This document shows, in pieces, positions 1-10,542 of a DNA stretch of 64,000 nt. Within the stretch, counting starts at the first letter, position 1; each line of letters starts with the position of its first letter. The notes beneath the pieces were generated by a model, which was given only the letters and a program-made list of their open reading frames with translations, ran no database searches and was not told where the DNA came from. The position numbers were made by a program, and so were the translations under genes. The stretch is from Selaginella moellendorffii (Eukaryota > Streptophyta > Lycopodiopsida > Selaginellales > Selaginellaceae): NCBI RefSeq assembly GCF_000143415.4, contig NW_003314302.1, forward strand, positions 995,820-1,059,819. The letters are read 5' to 3'.

Positions 1-1575
1 TCCGTAGATGCATATACGGAGGTTGGGTTCGAGTCCCGACCCTCTAGTGCTTGGGTTCGAGTCCCAAATCACTAGGGCGTGGTGATGGTTTGGAATATGA
101 GGACACTCATATTTCGGTGGTCATGGACTCTCAGTGGGGAGACTGGTTTGGGCACACCGCCAAGCAAGGGATGCCTCGGAGTCGTGATGCATGGTTAGAT
201 TGCTTAGTGTGAAAGCTCGGCATATCTAACTTGAACACTTTGGTGCAAGTGGCACCAAGGACGTGGTGAGTGAGATGGGGACACCTAATCTCAGTTGCTA
301 TGGACCCTTGGCCGGAAGGGCTAGCTTGGGCGCACCGCCAAGTGTGGGGGTCGTAGTTAACAAGTTAAAGGTCTGGAAGACCTAGTATCTATTGGCAAAC
401 TTGTTAAGGTGCCGAGGTGAAATCACTAGGTGATCTTGTGGCTAAATAAGGACAAGGTCCTTGTTTGGGTTAAGGAATAAGGTTCCTAGTTCAAAGTGTT
501 GATTTGAACTATTGATGATGGTGTGGCTTGGTCAAGGTGACCAAGTGGGAAAAGCACCTTAGGGAAATGAGCTATGTCATTGCGATGGCATAGTGTGTCC
601 AAGGAAAGTAGTCTCTAAAGAGACCCATGAGAGGGTCACAAAGTTGGGCCGAGGATAGAGCCCACAGCAAAAGATGCTAAAAGAGACTTACTAGGGGTGA
701 ACACCCTAGTCTTGGCAAAGCAAAGCCTTTGCTATGGGATCAAAAGAACACCGCAAGGAGGGAGGTAGAGATTCGATGTTGCTTGGTGCAACAATTAATT
801 GATAGGAGCAAAAGATGAGTGGCCAAGATAGGGCCGTGGAATTCCTTGGAAGGAATCCAAGTGACAAAGTTAGGCGAGGAACACTAATGTGTTGGACGCT
901 AACAAATTGCGGGAAAGGAAGTGTGTTTCCAAGGATGGATTCCGAATTGCTCCGATTTGGCGAAAGTGGAAGCTCTAAGGGAGGGAGCGGTAAGGTAGCC
1001 AAATGATAGGGCGATGGACAACCCTAGCACAAAGTGTGATAAATGGAACTTAGTGCCCAAGGTGGCACGAAATAGAAGAGAGGATGATGGTGCCCTCAAG
1101 TAATGAACTTCCTAGGATAGGGAAGTGGAGTTGCACAATTTGTGCAATGCAAGGTGTTGGAGACACCTAGGAAATTGACTTCCAAAAGTCAAAAGAGTAG
1201 AAGATCCAAGGTGCAAACATTTAATAGATGGAAATTGAGACTACTCGAGAAAGAGTAGTGGGATTGACTTAGAGAAGGGTCTCTAAGAGGTTTAGCAAGA
1301 ACTAAACCAATAAAAGGAGAGAACCACTACATGTGGTCCAATCAGTCTCTAAGTTGGAGAGACTACCCTCCTTAGAGGATAGGCAAGGCATGGTGAGCCT
1401 TTGGTGTCAAAACCATTGACGCATATGCAAAAGGCATGGTGAGCCTTCAATGTCAAACCATTGACAAATATTGGCTAGGTGCCAAGGATGGAAATGGTAA
1501 CACATGCGAGTGTGACTTTACAAAATGGTTTACCGTTCGATGAGGACATCGAACTTTGTCTATGGGTGGTGGAGT
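1..1575 (+). mobile_element. internal region of LTR-A retrotransposon (5' part outside window)
   Basis: No convincing coding frame is seen. The stretch directly precedes a long terminal repeat and ends in a purine-rich run (about 1566-1575, gggtggtggag) in the position of a polypurine tract, so it is read as the interior of a plus-strand, apparently non-coding LTR retrotransposon whose 5' LTR lies left of the window. At 20-55 there are two B-box-like blocks (ggttcgagtcc) of the kind found in tRNA genes, about 30 bp apart, with no recognisable rest of a tRNA. Confidence 0.45.
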
Positions 1576-2352
1576 TGTGAGACACAAAATCCCTAGGCCC
1601 CAAAGTGGAGCCGGAAAGGGTGCCATGTGGTAGTGGCTGAAGTGAGAGCCAAACGAGCGTAACACGTTTGGACCAAAAGCTCCGACTTGAAAAGTCAAGA
1701 GCGGGAGTGGAACTCCCAACGAAGTGCTCGAGGAACGAGCACGAAGCGAGCAAAAAGCGAGGCTCCAAAAAGGGACCCAAAAGGACCAACACATGACACG
1801 TGGAAGTGTCCGAGATGGACTCGAGTTGGAGTCCGAAGTGGAGTCCGAGATGGACTCGAGTTGGAGTCCGAAGTGGAGTCCGAGATGGACTCGAGTTGGA
1901 GTCCAAAGTGGAGTCCGAGATGGACTCGAGTTGGAGTCCGAAATGGAGTCCGAGATGGACTCGAGTTGGAGTCCGAAGTGGAGTCCGAGATGGAGTCCGA
2001 GGTGGACCCGAGATGGAGCCAAAATGGAGTCCGAGATGGAGTCCGAGATGGAGTCCGAGGTGGACCCGAGATGGACCCGAAATGGAGTCCGAGATGGAGT
2101 CCGAGGTGGACCCGAGATGGACCCGAGATGGAGTCCGAGATGGAGTCCGAGGTGGACCCGAGATGGACCCGAAATGGAGTCCGAGATGGAGTCCGAGATG
2201 GAGTCCGAGGTGGACCCGAGACGGACCCGAAATGGAGTCCGAGATGGACCCGAGATGGAGTCCGAGATGGACCCGAAATGGAGTCCGAGATGGACTCGAG
2301 ATGGAGTCTGAGATGGACCCGAGATGGAGTCCAAAGTCGAGACCGAGACCGG

Positions 2353-2396
<44 letters not shown>

Positions 2397-3527
2397 TCGG
2401 GACCGAGAACGAGACCGAGGCCGAGGCCGAGGCCGAGGCCGAGACCGAGCCCGAGCCCGAGTCCGAGTCCGAGTCCGAGTCCGAGTCCGAGTCCGAGTCC
2501 GAGTCTGAGTCCAAGTTCGAGTTTGAGAGGGTGAAAGCCCAAAGCGTTCGTCTCCCAGACCCTGGGGGGTTTGGTGAGCTCCAAAAGTATAGTAGGGGGA
2601 GGACTGCAATGGAGCCAGTTTGGCCAGGAAAGGCCAGTTTGGCCCAGGAAGGCCAGACCCAGTGTTGGGTGATGAGCTGCCCACTGGGAAGTCCAAGACT
2701 AGAGTGAACACAGACCGACAAGCGGGGTAGCTTGGTGAAGTGTTCAAGAGCCGGCTTTAGTTCCCCCGGGAGATCGACTGGCCGATGCTCCCAGTCCAAG
2801 TGTGGGTGGCACTACCTACTTGGATACCTGGTGTGGCTCAACGGAACCCGCTCTAAGCCCATGGCTAGAGCACCCAAGGGCAGAAGGCGAGGAGAGTACC
2901 CAGGTGGCTCGCGTAAGGCCACGGTGTTCCGAAATGTTGTCCCAAAGGCCCAGACTGTGGAAAGGAAGAAGAGCAGTCCTCTGGGGTAGCGACCAAGGAC
3001 ACAGTCGTGTGGTGAGGAAGTCCCAAAGGACCGTGAGACTTAGTGGTCGGGCCTGTGGGTCTCGATCCAGTGGCAGTGTTGGCAAACACGGCCAGGGGTA
3101 GAAAGGGACTTAGTGGGGACTGACAGAGGGATATTGGGGAAGGCTATTCCCCTTGTCGGTGGGCATCCTAAGGATGCTAAGGAGTGGATCTGAGATGACC
3201 ACTCACGGATGGTTTGCCTAGTCTTGGAGAGCCAAGACGGTGATGCAAGTGGTATTGGACCACCAGTGTGGCAAAGGTGATTGGGCATGGCCTTAGCGTA
3301 ACGGGCTGCTATGTCGGTGGTACCTTTGAGTGTCGGTCATGGGATCGGACACGTGGAGCACTTGGACCAAGTGCAAGTGTTGAGTGGCATGGATGCCATT
3401 CTCGGGGCTAGCAAGTCCCAAGTCCTGGATTGGACTTATGGAGGTTGTGAATGAGACTCCTCCAAGTGGTCAGAGGTGTGGTTAAGTGACTAAAGTAGAA
3501 TGGAAAATTTAGTCGCTTACATTCAGC
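1576..3527 (+). mobile_element. 3' LTR of LTR-A retrotransposon
   Basis: The segment begins TGTGAGACAC and ends CGCTTACA, the TG...CA form of a retrotransposon LTR, and is about 1.95 kb long. A second, reverse-oriented, decayed copy spans 15539-17593 with the same two ends, and a third copy of the 3' end lies at about 24400-24593. These comparisons define the borders. The LTR carries the tandem array at 1809-2529. Its right border falls inside the last coding exon of the leftward ParB-like gene, so the insertion truncated that gene. The partner LTR and target duplication cannot be checked because the other end is outside the window. Confidence 0.65.
1809..2529 (+). repeat. degenerate 15/30-bp and hexamer tandem array inside LTR-A
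   Basis: From 1809 to about 2330 the sequence is built of variants of gagtccgagatgg / gactcgagttgg in 15-30 bp units. From about 2331 to 2529 it collapses to a 6-bp periodicity that drifts in blocks: gagacc, then gaggcc, then gagccc, then gagtcc. Because the period is a multiple of three and stop-poor, long open frames appear on both strands (for example Ser-Asp, Leu-Gly or Arg-Asp repeats). They are artefacts of the array, not genes. The reverse-oriented LTR-A copy contains the decayed counterpart at about 16870-17300. Confidence 0.9.
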
Positions 3528-3574
3528 TGTAGACTCTGGTACAACTGGCTCAACAGTGGCATGGGGTGGTTTCG

Positions 3575-3596
3575 ATGGCGTGTGATCACACGCCAT
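3575..3596. repeat. perfect 22-bp palindrome in the last coding exon
   Basis: Left arm ATGGCGTG, centre TGATCA, right arm CACGCCAT. The whole 22-mer equals its reverse complement. It is the same family as the palindromes in introns of the same gene but with a GATC centre instead of GGCC, and it lies in coding sequence (read as M-A-C-D-H-T-P). Confidence 0.85.
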
Positions 3597-4813
3597 TTCA
3601 GCTGGTGCCTCCGTTGGCAAAGTGGACATGACCAAACAGGGAGCAGGGGCGGTGTAGGGAGGTTCCAATGGCGCGTAGTCAGACGATTGGGCACACGTTG
3701 AGTCCGTTGGAAATGAGGATACGACCGGCTCGGCGGCTGGGGCGGCCTCATGCGGGTCCAATGGTGCCTAGTCACCGTCAGTTGGATACGTGGACAAGAT
3801 TGACTCAGTGGTATGGGCAGCATCAAGTGGAGCGTGGTCAGCTTGCTTGGCGTTGATATGGATAGTAGCCTCCACCAGCTCTGATGACTCTTGCAGGCAA
3901 GTAGAGTCCACTGGCGGATCCATATGCATGTCCAAATATCTCCCTTCGATTGAGATGGTATCCTCCCTACTGGCTACTAAAAACAAACTCATTAGCACAT
4001 TGAATCGACTATACTGTATTTACCATCAACTGCTATTGAGGAACTAGGACCAATATCACTTGGGCACACTGCTGATTCTGAAGGATTGGACATACGTTTC
4101 GACCCTTGCTTGGCACTATCCTTCCTCGACACTAAAGGCTAGAGTTTGTATCTTAATTCAACTGAATAATCTCTACTTACCATTTGCTCTGCAACCTACA
4201 TGGACAATGTTAGAAATGGTAAAAGGTTAGGAATGGATGTACTATTATTTACCTGATGGTTTGTCTTGTATGACCTTCCTCCGCTGCTCTTTAGCCACCT
4301 CAGGCTGGCCATCGTTGTCATCATCGTCGTCGTCGTTATTGTGATCGTCACCATTGTAAGGACCATCCAAGTCCTCTTCGTCCTCCTCTTCTTCGTCCTC
4401 CTCTTCTTTGTCCTCCTCTTTGTCCTTCTGCTCTTCCTGCTCATTATCTTTCTCTGGCTCCTCATCCCCCTCCTGCATTTCTTCCATAGGCTGCTTAGGC
4501 TGGATGGCTTGTTCTTCCAGGACCATCTTGGGAAAATCATCTGGCCGAGTCTTCATCTCAAAATACAAGACATCCATAGCCTGTTTTAGTGCGTGACCTA
4601 GGACCGTATCCTCACCCGACTGTCTTAACATGGTTTCTGCACGTTCTTGCACCCTTCGAAGACGACGAGATGAGAAAAACGTGGCCCTGACTTGAAAAGC
4701 ATCCCTCATCCATTGTACCTCTCCATTGAGATTGGGGAAGGGGAGTCCGCCATAGGAATCTGAGTCAGGAGGTGGTGACTGGCTGCTTTCACTCAGCCCT
4801 TGATTTGCAATGA

Positions 4814-7800
4814 ATGGCATGAGCACACACGCCATAACCGCAAGGCATTACCTATCATCTTTTCGTTGCCCTTCTTCCTTTTCGAATCAAACGCCTCTGA
4901 TCCCGACGACTGTCCAATGTGCTTTCGCTTTTTATGACCACTGTCAGTTTGAGCTTGGCTGGTGCTTGCCTGTTTTGCCTTTGAAGAAGTGTCTCCTGCA
5001 AGGAATGGCATGAGACCATACGCCATTGCAAATATAATTTGTACCTCCTTTTTTCCTATTGCTTGTCTGTTTGTCCTTCTTCGACGCACCACCAGTGCAC
5101 TTTTCAGTCCTCGTGTCTGAATATTCACAACGATCTATAATCAAAATGGCGTGAGGCCTTACGTGACCTTACCTTGTGCAGGTTGTGAGCTCGGCCCAAC
5201 ATGGGTATCTTCAACAGTAGCTGTTAACGCCGTTTCAGCATCTGGGGGTGGCCACGCTCCTGCATACAGAGCTTGTGAGATAACATATAAACTTAAAGTG
5301 CATACTTACCAGGTTCGCAGAGAAGATACTGTTTTTCTTTGGCAACTGTAATTATTTGCTCCATTGAAGTCACCTCTTGAATGGAGTTTGTCACCGCAAC
5401 ACACGGGACACCCTTGAGTAGTGCGGCTCGAAAGAATAGTCTGCCGCAGTTGTACTCGACAACGCATTTGCCCTTGGAGTCGGAAGCAGGTGACCCACCC
5501 GCTATTGCGTTGAAGACCCAGCTGAGCATTTCCCATGCTACACCTGGAGCTTTCTCTGGATTCGAAAGCTCCATAGCCGTCTTCAGTTCCTTAGGCACGG
5601 GTAAATTGACCTCCCTCAGATCAATTCGATCGGCCTTGTCGAACGAAGCTGGGAAGTCACTCCAGTCCCACTCTGCTACAGGACCAATAACAAGGGCGAG
5701 TGTGAAGATACAGACATTCGTCGGTATCTTCTTCTTAGCCATTATCCCATGGATCTCCCGCATCTCCTTGCCTTTCAACCGAGCCTTCACCTCGTTCAAG
5801 GCCTTCCAGAACTTATCATAGGATTCGGAGTTGTAGATCATATAGTGGACTGAAGATTCCACCTCCGCAAGTCCCACCATTAAGTCAATGATGGAGTTGA
5901 CTTCGTCTGCATGAGTGATCTCCTCGTTTGTGAAGTCCATCACACAAAAGATGTTCTTGACCTACTCATCTCCGCGGGAAACGATGCTCCTCCACCTTTG
6001 ATCCTCATCCGAATTCATGTATACCCGGTAAGGTTCTCGATAGGCCTCTGCTGCGGGGTCGAGCTGTTTCTAAAGCCGGCGGTCGACATCCCTCTTAATG
6101 AAATTTGGATACTGATCCAACTTCTTAGCTTTACTTTTCGTGGCATCCCACAGCAGATCGATGAACTTGGGGGCCCCCTTCATGTACTCGTTGATGTCTT
6201 CATTTGACAACTCCAGCTCTTCCATCATCTCTTGCGTGGTGTCGATGCTCACCTCTCCACGGCCACTTGCTCGAAGATCCAATCCTTCAATAGCGCACGA
6301 GCTCTCAGAGTCGTGCACAAGTCCTCGTATGTCACAATATGGCCAGGAGTCATTTTGGTCTTGTTGAAGACTACCTCACCACGTAGAAGAGCATTAGCCA
6401 CTGTCAGAAGGTCGTCGTCGTCTAGAGACCGCGAGAAACGCAAGGCATTGAGCTTCAAATCATTGGGCTTCCGGCCGTCCTCCACACCCATTGAGTTTAG
6501 CAACTCCCCGTCATGGTACCTCCTCAGCACATCTACCCATTTGTCAAAAACAACTTTTGTCGCGAGTAGAATGTTATGGATGCTAAGTGTGTCATTGACC
6601 CCCAGTGTTTTCGAAAGAAGACTCGAGAATTCCTGCAATGGAAATGGCGTGAGGCCACATGCTATGCCACATGCAACGAGGCTTACCTGCCAGGCGCTAG
6701 TTGCTAGTGTACGTCCTTGTCCTAGTTTTTGTGGCTTCTTCAGTTGAACCCAGAGCTTCCATGTTCGTGCCAATGTCTCGTGCAGACCCGATTTGTAGCA
6801 CATTTCTTGCTTGACATTCTACGCGTGGGAGATGTATATGATAGATCGGAGGGGCGAGTTGCCTTTTATCAGGTGGACAACTCTTGTCTTGAAGACTTTC
6901 TTCACCTCCTCGCCCACCATAATATCCACAACTATCTCTTGCATCGCCAAGCTAGAATGCTACCCGGAGACGGCATAGAACCGGATGCTCTGATCATCCA
7001 ACACCTTCCTATTGATCAAGTCTGGAAACCTCGTCTCGCCCTTCATTGTTTGGTAGTAGGGGATCACGTCTGCGATGTCGGGTGTTACTGGACTTGCCAG
7101 CATCTTCTGCTTCAGTTTCTCCACCCACTCATCAGATACTAGCCTGTGGTTGTATTTGCTTTGGATGTCGATACGGCTCACGTCGATTGTATATACTTTG
7201 TTGGAATAGTAACAAGTACTATTATCTGTGACGATTTTTGCTACCTCTTCTTGCTCTTTCTGCTCTTTGCGGCTCTTCTTTTTGGTGGGTGTAGTGTTCG
7301 AACCCGAGGCAATGGCATCACCGAGTAGCTTCTTTTTTGGAGCAGGAGAGTCGGACGTCGGCTTGAGATTGACCACCCTTTTCTGCTTCGGGGTAGTTTC
7401 CAGATCGACCCCCTTCCCCTTCGCTTCGCGAACTGGAGGCACTCTCAATGGCTCAATGTTGGAATATAGTTTTTGAACATCACCGTAGGTGAGGTCCGTG
7501 GATTCCATGTGATCTTCATAGACCCGCAGCGTCTTTGAAATTGTGGGCCTCCTGGACAACCTCTCCCTAGCTCCCTCTAGGAATTCCTCATAGCCGCTGC
7601 CCCCCTCCGGGAAGCCGCTAGGATGTGCAAGGTGGATCTTGAAGGCGGACACTGTCTCTACCACAAGTGCCAGTCCATATTCTTGCATGGAACTGCATGG
7701 AGTGTCTGTCACTTGGATGAGGATCCCCATGCATTCTTTTCTCCCACCATCTGTGTTGTATAGCTTCAGATCCTCGCCTTCCATCCCGAAAGTCCAACTG

Positions 7801-8079
7801 GTGAGCTCCTCCCCCTTCTCTGCATCCACATTGACAGTGGCTGGAAGAAGAACGCAATTCCTCGCCTGTTCAGAAATGCACAACAATTAGAGTTGACAGA
7901 TGAAAAGCTAGGAGCTGGAAATAACGTGAGTCCACACACCATTCACCACTGCATTAGATGTCTTGAGGCTGCATCCTAAGATGGCGTGAGGCTACACGCC
8001 ATCTGTAACCGGACTGCACTCGAGAGCCCAATCGGTGCATGCCAATGTTGCTACTAAATGGCATGTGGCCTCATGCCAT
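4814..8079. repeat. 22-bp palindrome family, left cluster (7 copies)
   Basis: Copies start at 4814, 5005, 5146, 6644, 7921, 7981 and 8058, each 22 bp, with arms ATGGCRTG and CAYGCCAT around a core that is GGCC or a close variant. The copies at 4814, 5005, 5146 and 6644 lie wholly inside short introns (4799-4851, 4996-5044, 5135-5172, 6633-6686). The three at 7921-8079 lie inside the 239-bp first intron (7866-8104). The introns at 5272-5309, 4132-4252 and 3977-4023 lack it. Positions 9 and 14 of the 22-mer are often mismatched (A/A or T/T), so most copies are near-perfect rather than perfect palindromes. Confidence 0.85.
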
Positions 8080-9124
8080 TTTCTACTTGGCCTAAAAGAC
8101 TTACCATTTGAAGCCGAATGGAGGCATGACAATCGAGGCCGGACTCACTGGCGAATGTGCACTGTGTGTGCAGCGGATCGTAGCAGCAAGGCTACTCTGC
8201 CACTTATAGTTGGAGAGTGGCGCTAAAATCTCCCGGGACGCCAAGTGGGCTGCGTGTGGGTGGCGGAGTGGGCGGCAGAGTTGGCAGCGAAGTTACAAAC
8301 TGGATGTGTCTTGAAGTGGACGCCGATGCACACGAGCGCGATGCGAGCGCGAGTGGACGCCGATGCACACGAGAAACCTGTAGAGAAGGTAGATGAGCGC
8401 GAATGTGAGCGTGATCGCGAGTGGGAGCGCGATGCGAGCGCGAGTACGAAGCAAAATGCAAAACCTAACCTCACACGCGCGAAATGTCACGACGGTTGGT
8501 AATCCCGCAACGTCATCATTCCTCGGACTTGGGCGCCACCATTAATTTCTGGATCGCCGCGCGCATGCATGCACGTGAAATCCAAAAGAAATCCGCAACA
8601 TCATCATTCCTTGGACTGCATGCACGCGAAATCCAAAAGAAAGATCATGATTGGGATATCATTTAATACCCTCGCTATATTTATACCATGCATGATTGGA
8701 TATTCCAAAGCATCTTGTATTTCCAAAAATGCCAGATGTTCAGCTAAATAAAGAATGGTATACAATGTCCTTCTTGATGACCCTGCAAAGAAGCATCTCG
8801 ATCGGACACCACATGAGACCACATGAGCCTTACAATGTTTCAGGGGCATTTGCCATAGATCCGACTGTTATTTTGCTCCAAGATTCTACAGTTTGGTGTG
8901 CATTGACCTTTCCATCGACACTGCAAAGGGACATCACAATCAGATGCGGGATCACAAGAAACCAACTTCACTAACTCTGGTTTCACCAAGATCTACGTAA
9001 GGAGTTATGAAATGAAAGGACCCTCTTTATTGAAATGTGTTTATGGTCCTAGGGGCATTGTGACATATCAAAGGATTTTGCATCAAGTTCTGTATTTGCA
9101 TGTTTATCAAGCTACTGAATTGCT

Positions 9125-9149
9125 AAACCCTAAACCCTAAACCCTAAAC
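9125..9149 (+). repeat. short interstitial telomere-type repeat
   Basis: About three and a half units of ccctaaa, the complement of the plant telomere repeat TTTAGGG, lie in tandem here, between the two divergent element genes. Single or double copies of this motif (telo-boxes) are common in plant promoters, so this may be a regulatory motif rather than a telomere relic. Similar short aaaccctaaa runs occur just upstream of the PPR gene near 31308. Confidence 0.7.
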
Positions 9150-9587
9150 ATGTGGCAAATGCTGCGTGAAGAAAGATGCCCTTTCTGGGCAAATGCTGTA
9201 AGAGGCAGATGCCGAGCAGATGTATCTCAAGCTAGCGAAGGGGACAAACGAAAGCTAGCTATAAACATGACGGGATGCAAATAGATTACTAGGCTGGTCC
9301 TGCAAAAATCAAAAACCATAATTGAAAACATTGAAAATGCAAAAAGAAAGGTTTATAATATTTTTGAATTTTAAGCAACCAAAGGAATGTAAGTAGGGCA
9401 TGTGTTTGTAAGTTTAAAAATGCCTCAACCACTTAAACTCCCAAGTAAATAAAGCTGTTTCTATTTTTGGTACAGGTAAACTTTATAGCGTGTGGGCTCA
9501 TGCAATTTTGAACCCAAAAATGCACCAAAAAATGCTCGACTAGCATTATTCTTTGAATGGCATGTGGCCTTATATTGCCATAAATGG

Positions 9588-9783
9588 ACGTACACACACA
9601 GCATAATTATTCCTTTACACGGCGAATAATCTTGGCGCGGATCGCTGACATGGCATGGCAAAGTTCGAATCACTGACATGGCACAGCCGTACACACACAA
9701 CATAATTATTCCTTTACACGGCGAATAATCTTGGCACGGATCGCTGACATGGCATGGCAAAGTTCGAATCACTAACATGGCAC
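9588..9783 (+). repeat. two tandem copies of a ~97-bp unit
   Basis: The block running from cgtacacacacagcataattatt through gacatggcacag is present twice in direct tandem (about 9588-9685 and 9686-9783), differing at only a few positions. It lies between the two divergent element genes and contains several catgg/ccatg words. No coding sequence is apparent. Confidence 0.8.
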
Positions 9784-9959
9784 AGCTGGATCGAGGCAAG
9801 GACATGATGTGACAAAGTTCAACGTCCGACAGCAAAGTCTAGAAGCTACTCAGTTTGAAATTTGTCAGAGGAATCATAAGATCTAGTTTGTCAGAGGATT
9901 TGATGTGACGTTCAAGCGTGTGTTATTTTTGAATTCTCGAACTCATTCCTAGGTCTATC

Positions 9960-10542
9960 ATTTTTGTGCGCCGTGTTCTTGGTTCCGCTGAGCGCAGTGA
10001 GCGCTGCTTGTGTAAGCGGCGTTGTGAGCTGTGGTTTATGCGTCTACGAGCGGTTGCGGCATTGCGAGCGCCATTGCGAGCGGCAGTTTATGCGAGTGGC
10101 AGTTTGTGCGAGCGGCGCTACGAGCAGTTGCGGTGTTGCGAGCGGCACTACGAGTAGTTGCGGTGTTGCGAGCGGCACTGTCTTTGGTGTGGCTACCGCT
10201 TCCTCTTGATATTCGGCACTTGTGCTTCCTGGTATGTTCACCATGGAATGGCTTAGGACCACATTTAGAAATGGCATGAGGCCACATGCTATCTTGGGCC
10301 CTTGCAATTTCATGGCTAGCGTATTGTCATGTATGTTTTTACTTGCCTGCAGCTGTGTGTATATCAAGATGGCATGAGGGCTCATGCCAATTTTGTGAAT
10401 GCGAAATTTCACGTGGGTGTCAATAGCATATTTGATTAATGGCATGTGGCCTCATGCTATTGAGGTTGTTTGGTATGTTATGATTTAGGCCATTCTCCAA
10501 TCATTTTTTGTATGGTCTTAACTTCTTTTCTGCACTTTCAGA
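9960..10542 (+). other. leader region of the DUF7869-type gene with repeats and three palindromes
   Basis: 10020-10195 is an imperfect GC-rich tandem repeat (gttgcggtgttgcgagcggcac and variants). The palindrome family occurs at 10271-10292, 10369-10390 and 10439-10460. A good splice acceptor (gcactttcag) ends at 10541, just before the start ATG at 10543. The region is therefore best read as untranslated leader containing at least one intron that holds the palindromes. The upstream exon was not resolved. Confidence 0.5.

Larger units (their letters stand above)
3528..8107 (-). pseudogene. ParB/Srx-like domain protein of a mobile element, broken by stops, a frameshift and an LTR insertion
   Basis: Nine exons in reading order: 8107-8105 (ATG only), 7865-6687, 6632-5310, 5271-5173, 5134-5045, 4995-4852, 4798-4253, 4131-4024, and about 3976 to the LTR insertion at 3528. 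The GT-AG junctions keep phase, giving about 1.3 thousand residues. Residues about 220-320 look like a ParB/sulfiredoxin-type fold: TIDVSRID, then KYNHR, then FYAVSG-stop-HSSLA, where the family has a G-x-(H/R)-R/S-x-x-A signature. The middle is helical with no known match. The C-terminal third is Lys-rich, then strongly Asp/Glu-rich (4253-4500), then ends in about 25-residue repeats containing D-x-APL. In-frame TAG codons lie at 6960, 6819, 6070, 5962 and 3768, and a 2-nt excess near 6255 shifts the frame. The product is unknown; a DNA-binding or nuclease role is inferred from the fold only. Confidence 0.7.
8108..9900. other. divergent intergenic region between the two element genes
   Basis: No gene is supported. 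8223-8460 is a GC-rich run of imperfect repeats (gcgcgatgcgagcgcgag, gacgccgatgcacacgag) that opens Arg/Ser-rich frames on the minus strand and may be the 5' leader of the leftward gene. 8500-8645 holds two imperfect copies of a block with cgcaac-tcatcattcc and gaaatccaaaagaaa. 9557-9581 carries one degenerate copy of the palindrome family. The region separates two divergently transcribed genes, so it should contain both promoters, but no core promoter element could be fixed by eye. Confidence 0.5.

Noticed and set aside
20-55. tRNA gene suggested by two ggttcgagtcc blocks
   Set aside because: No A box or foldable cloverleaf in the surrounding sequence. Direct repetition of the block suggests part of the retroelement.
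1809-2529. Possible CRISPR-like array
   Set aside because: Units are contiguous, with no unique spacers, and the context is a plant LTR.
1453-2799. Very long open frames on both strands (Ser-Asp, Leu-Gly, Arg-Asp, Trp-Ser-Pro repeats)
   Set aside because: They come from a tandem array whose period is a multiple of three and lacks stops. No composition or motif of a real protein is seen outside the array.
4186-4200. A 15-nt micro-exon in the ParB-like gene between 4253 and 4131
   Set aside because: It has plausible GT and AG signals but breaks the phase. Direct splicing from 4253 to 4131 keeps all phases.
4266-4596. Plus-strand frames rich in Leu/Val and Ser across 4266-4596
   Set aside because: They are the antisense of the Asp/Glu-rich exon of the ParB-like gene.
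5911-6747. Plus-strand frames at 5911-6207 and 6232-6747
   Set aside because: They are antisense to the middle of the ParB-like gene, whose frame and splice phases are consistent.
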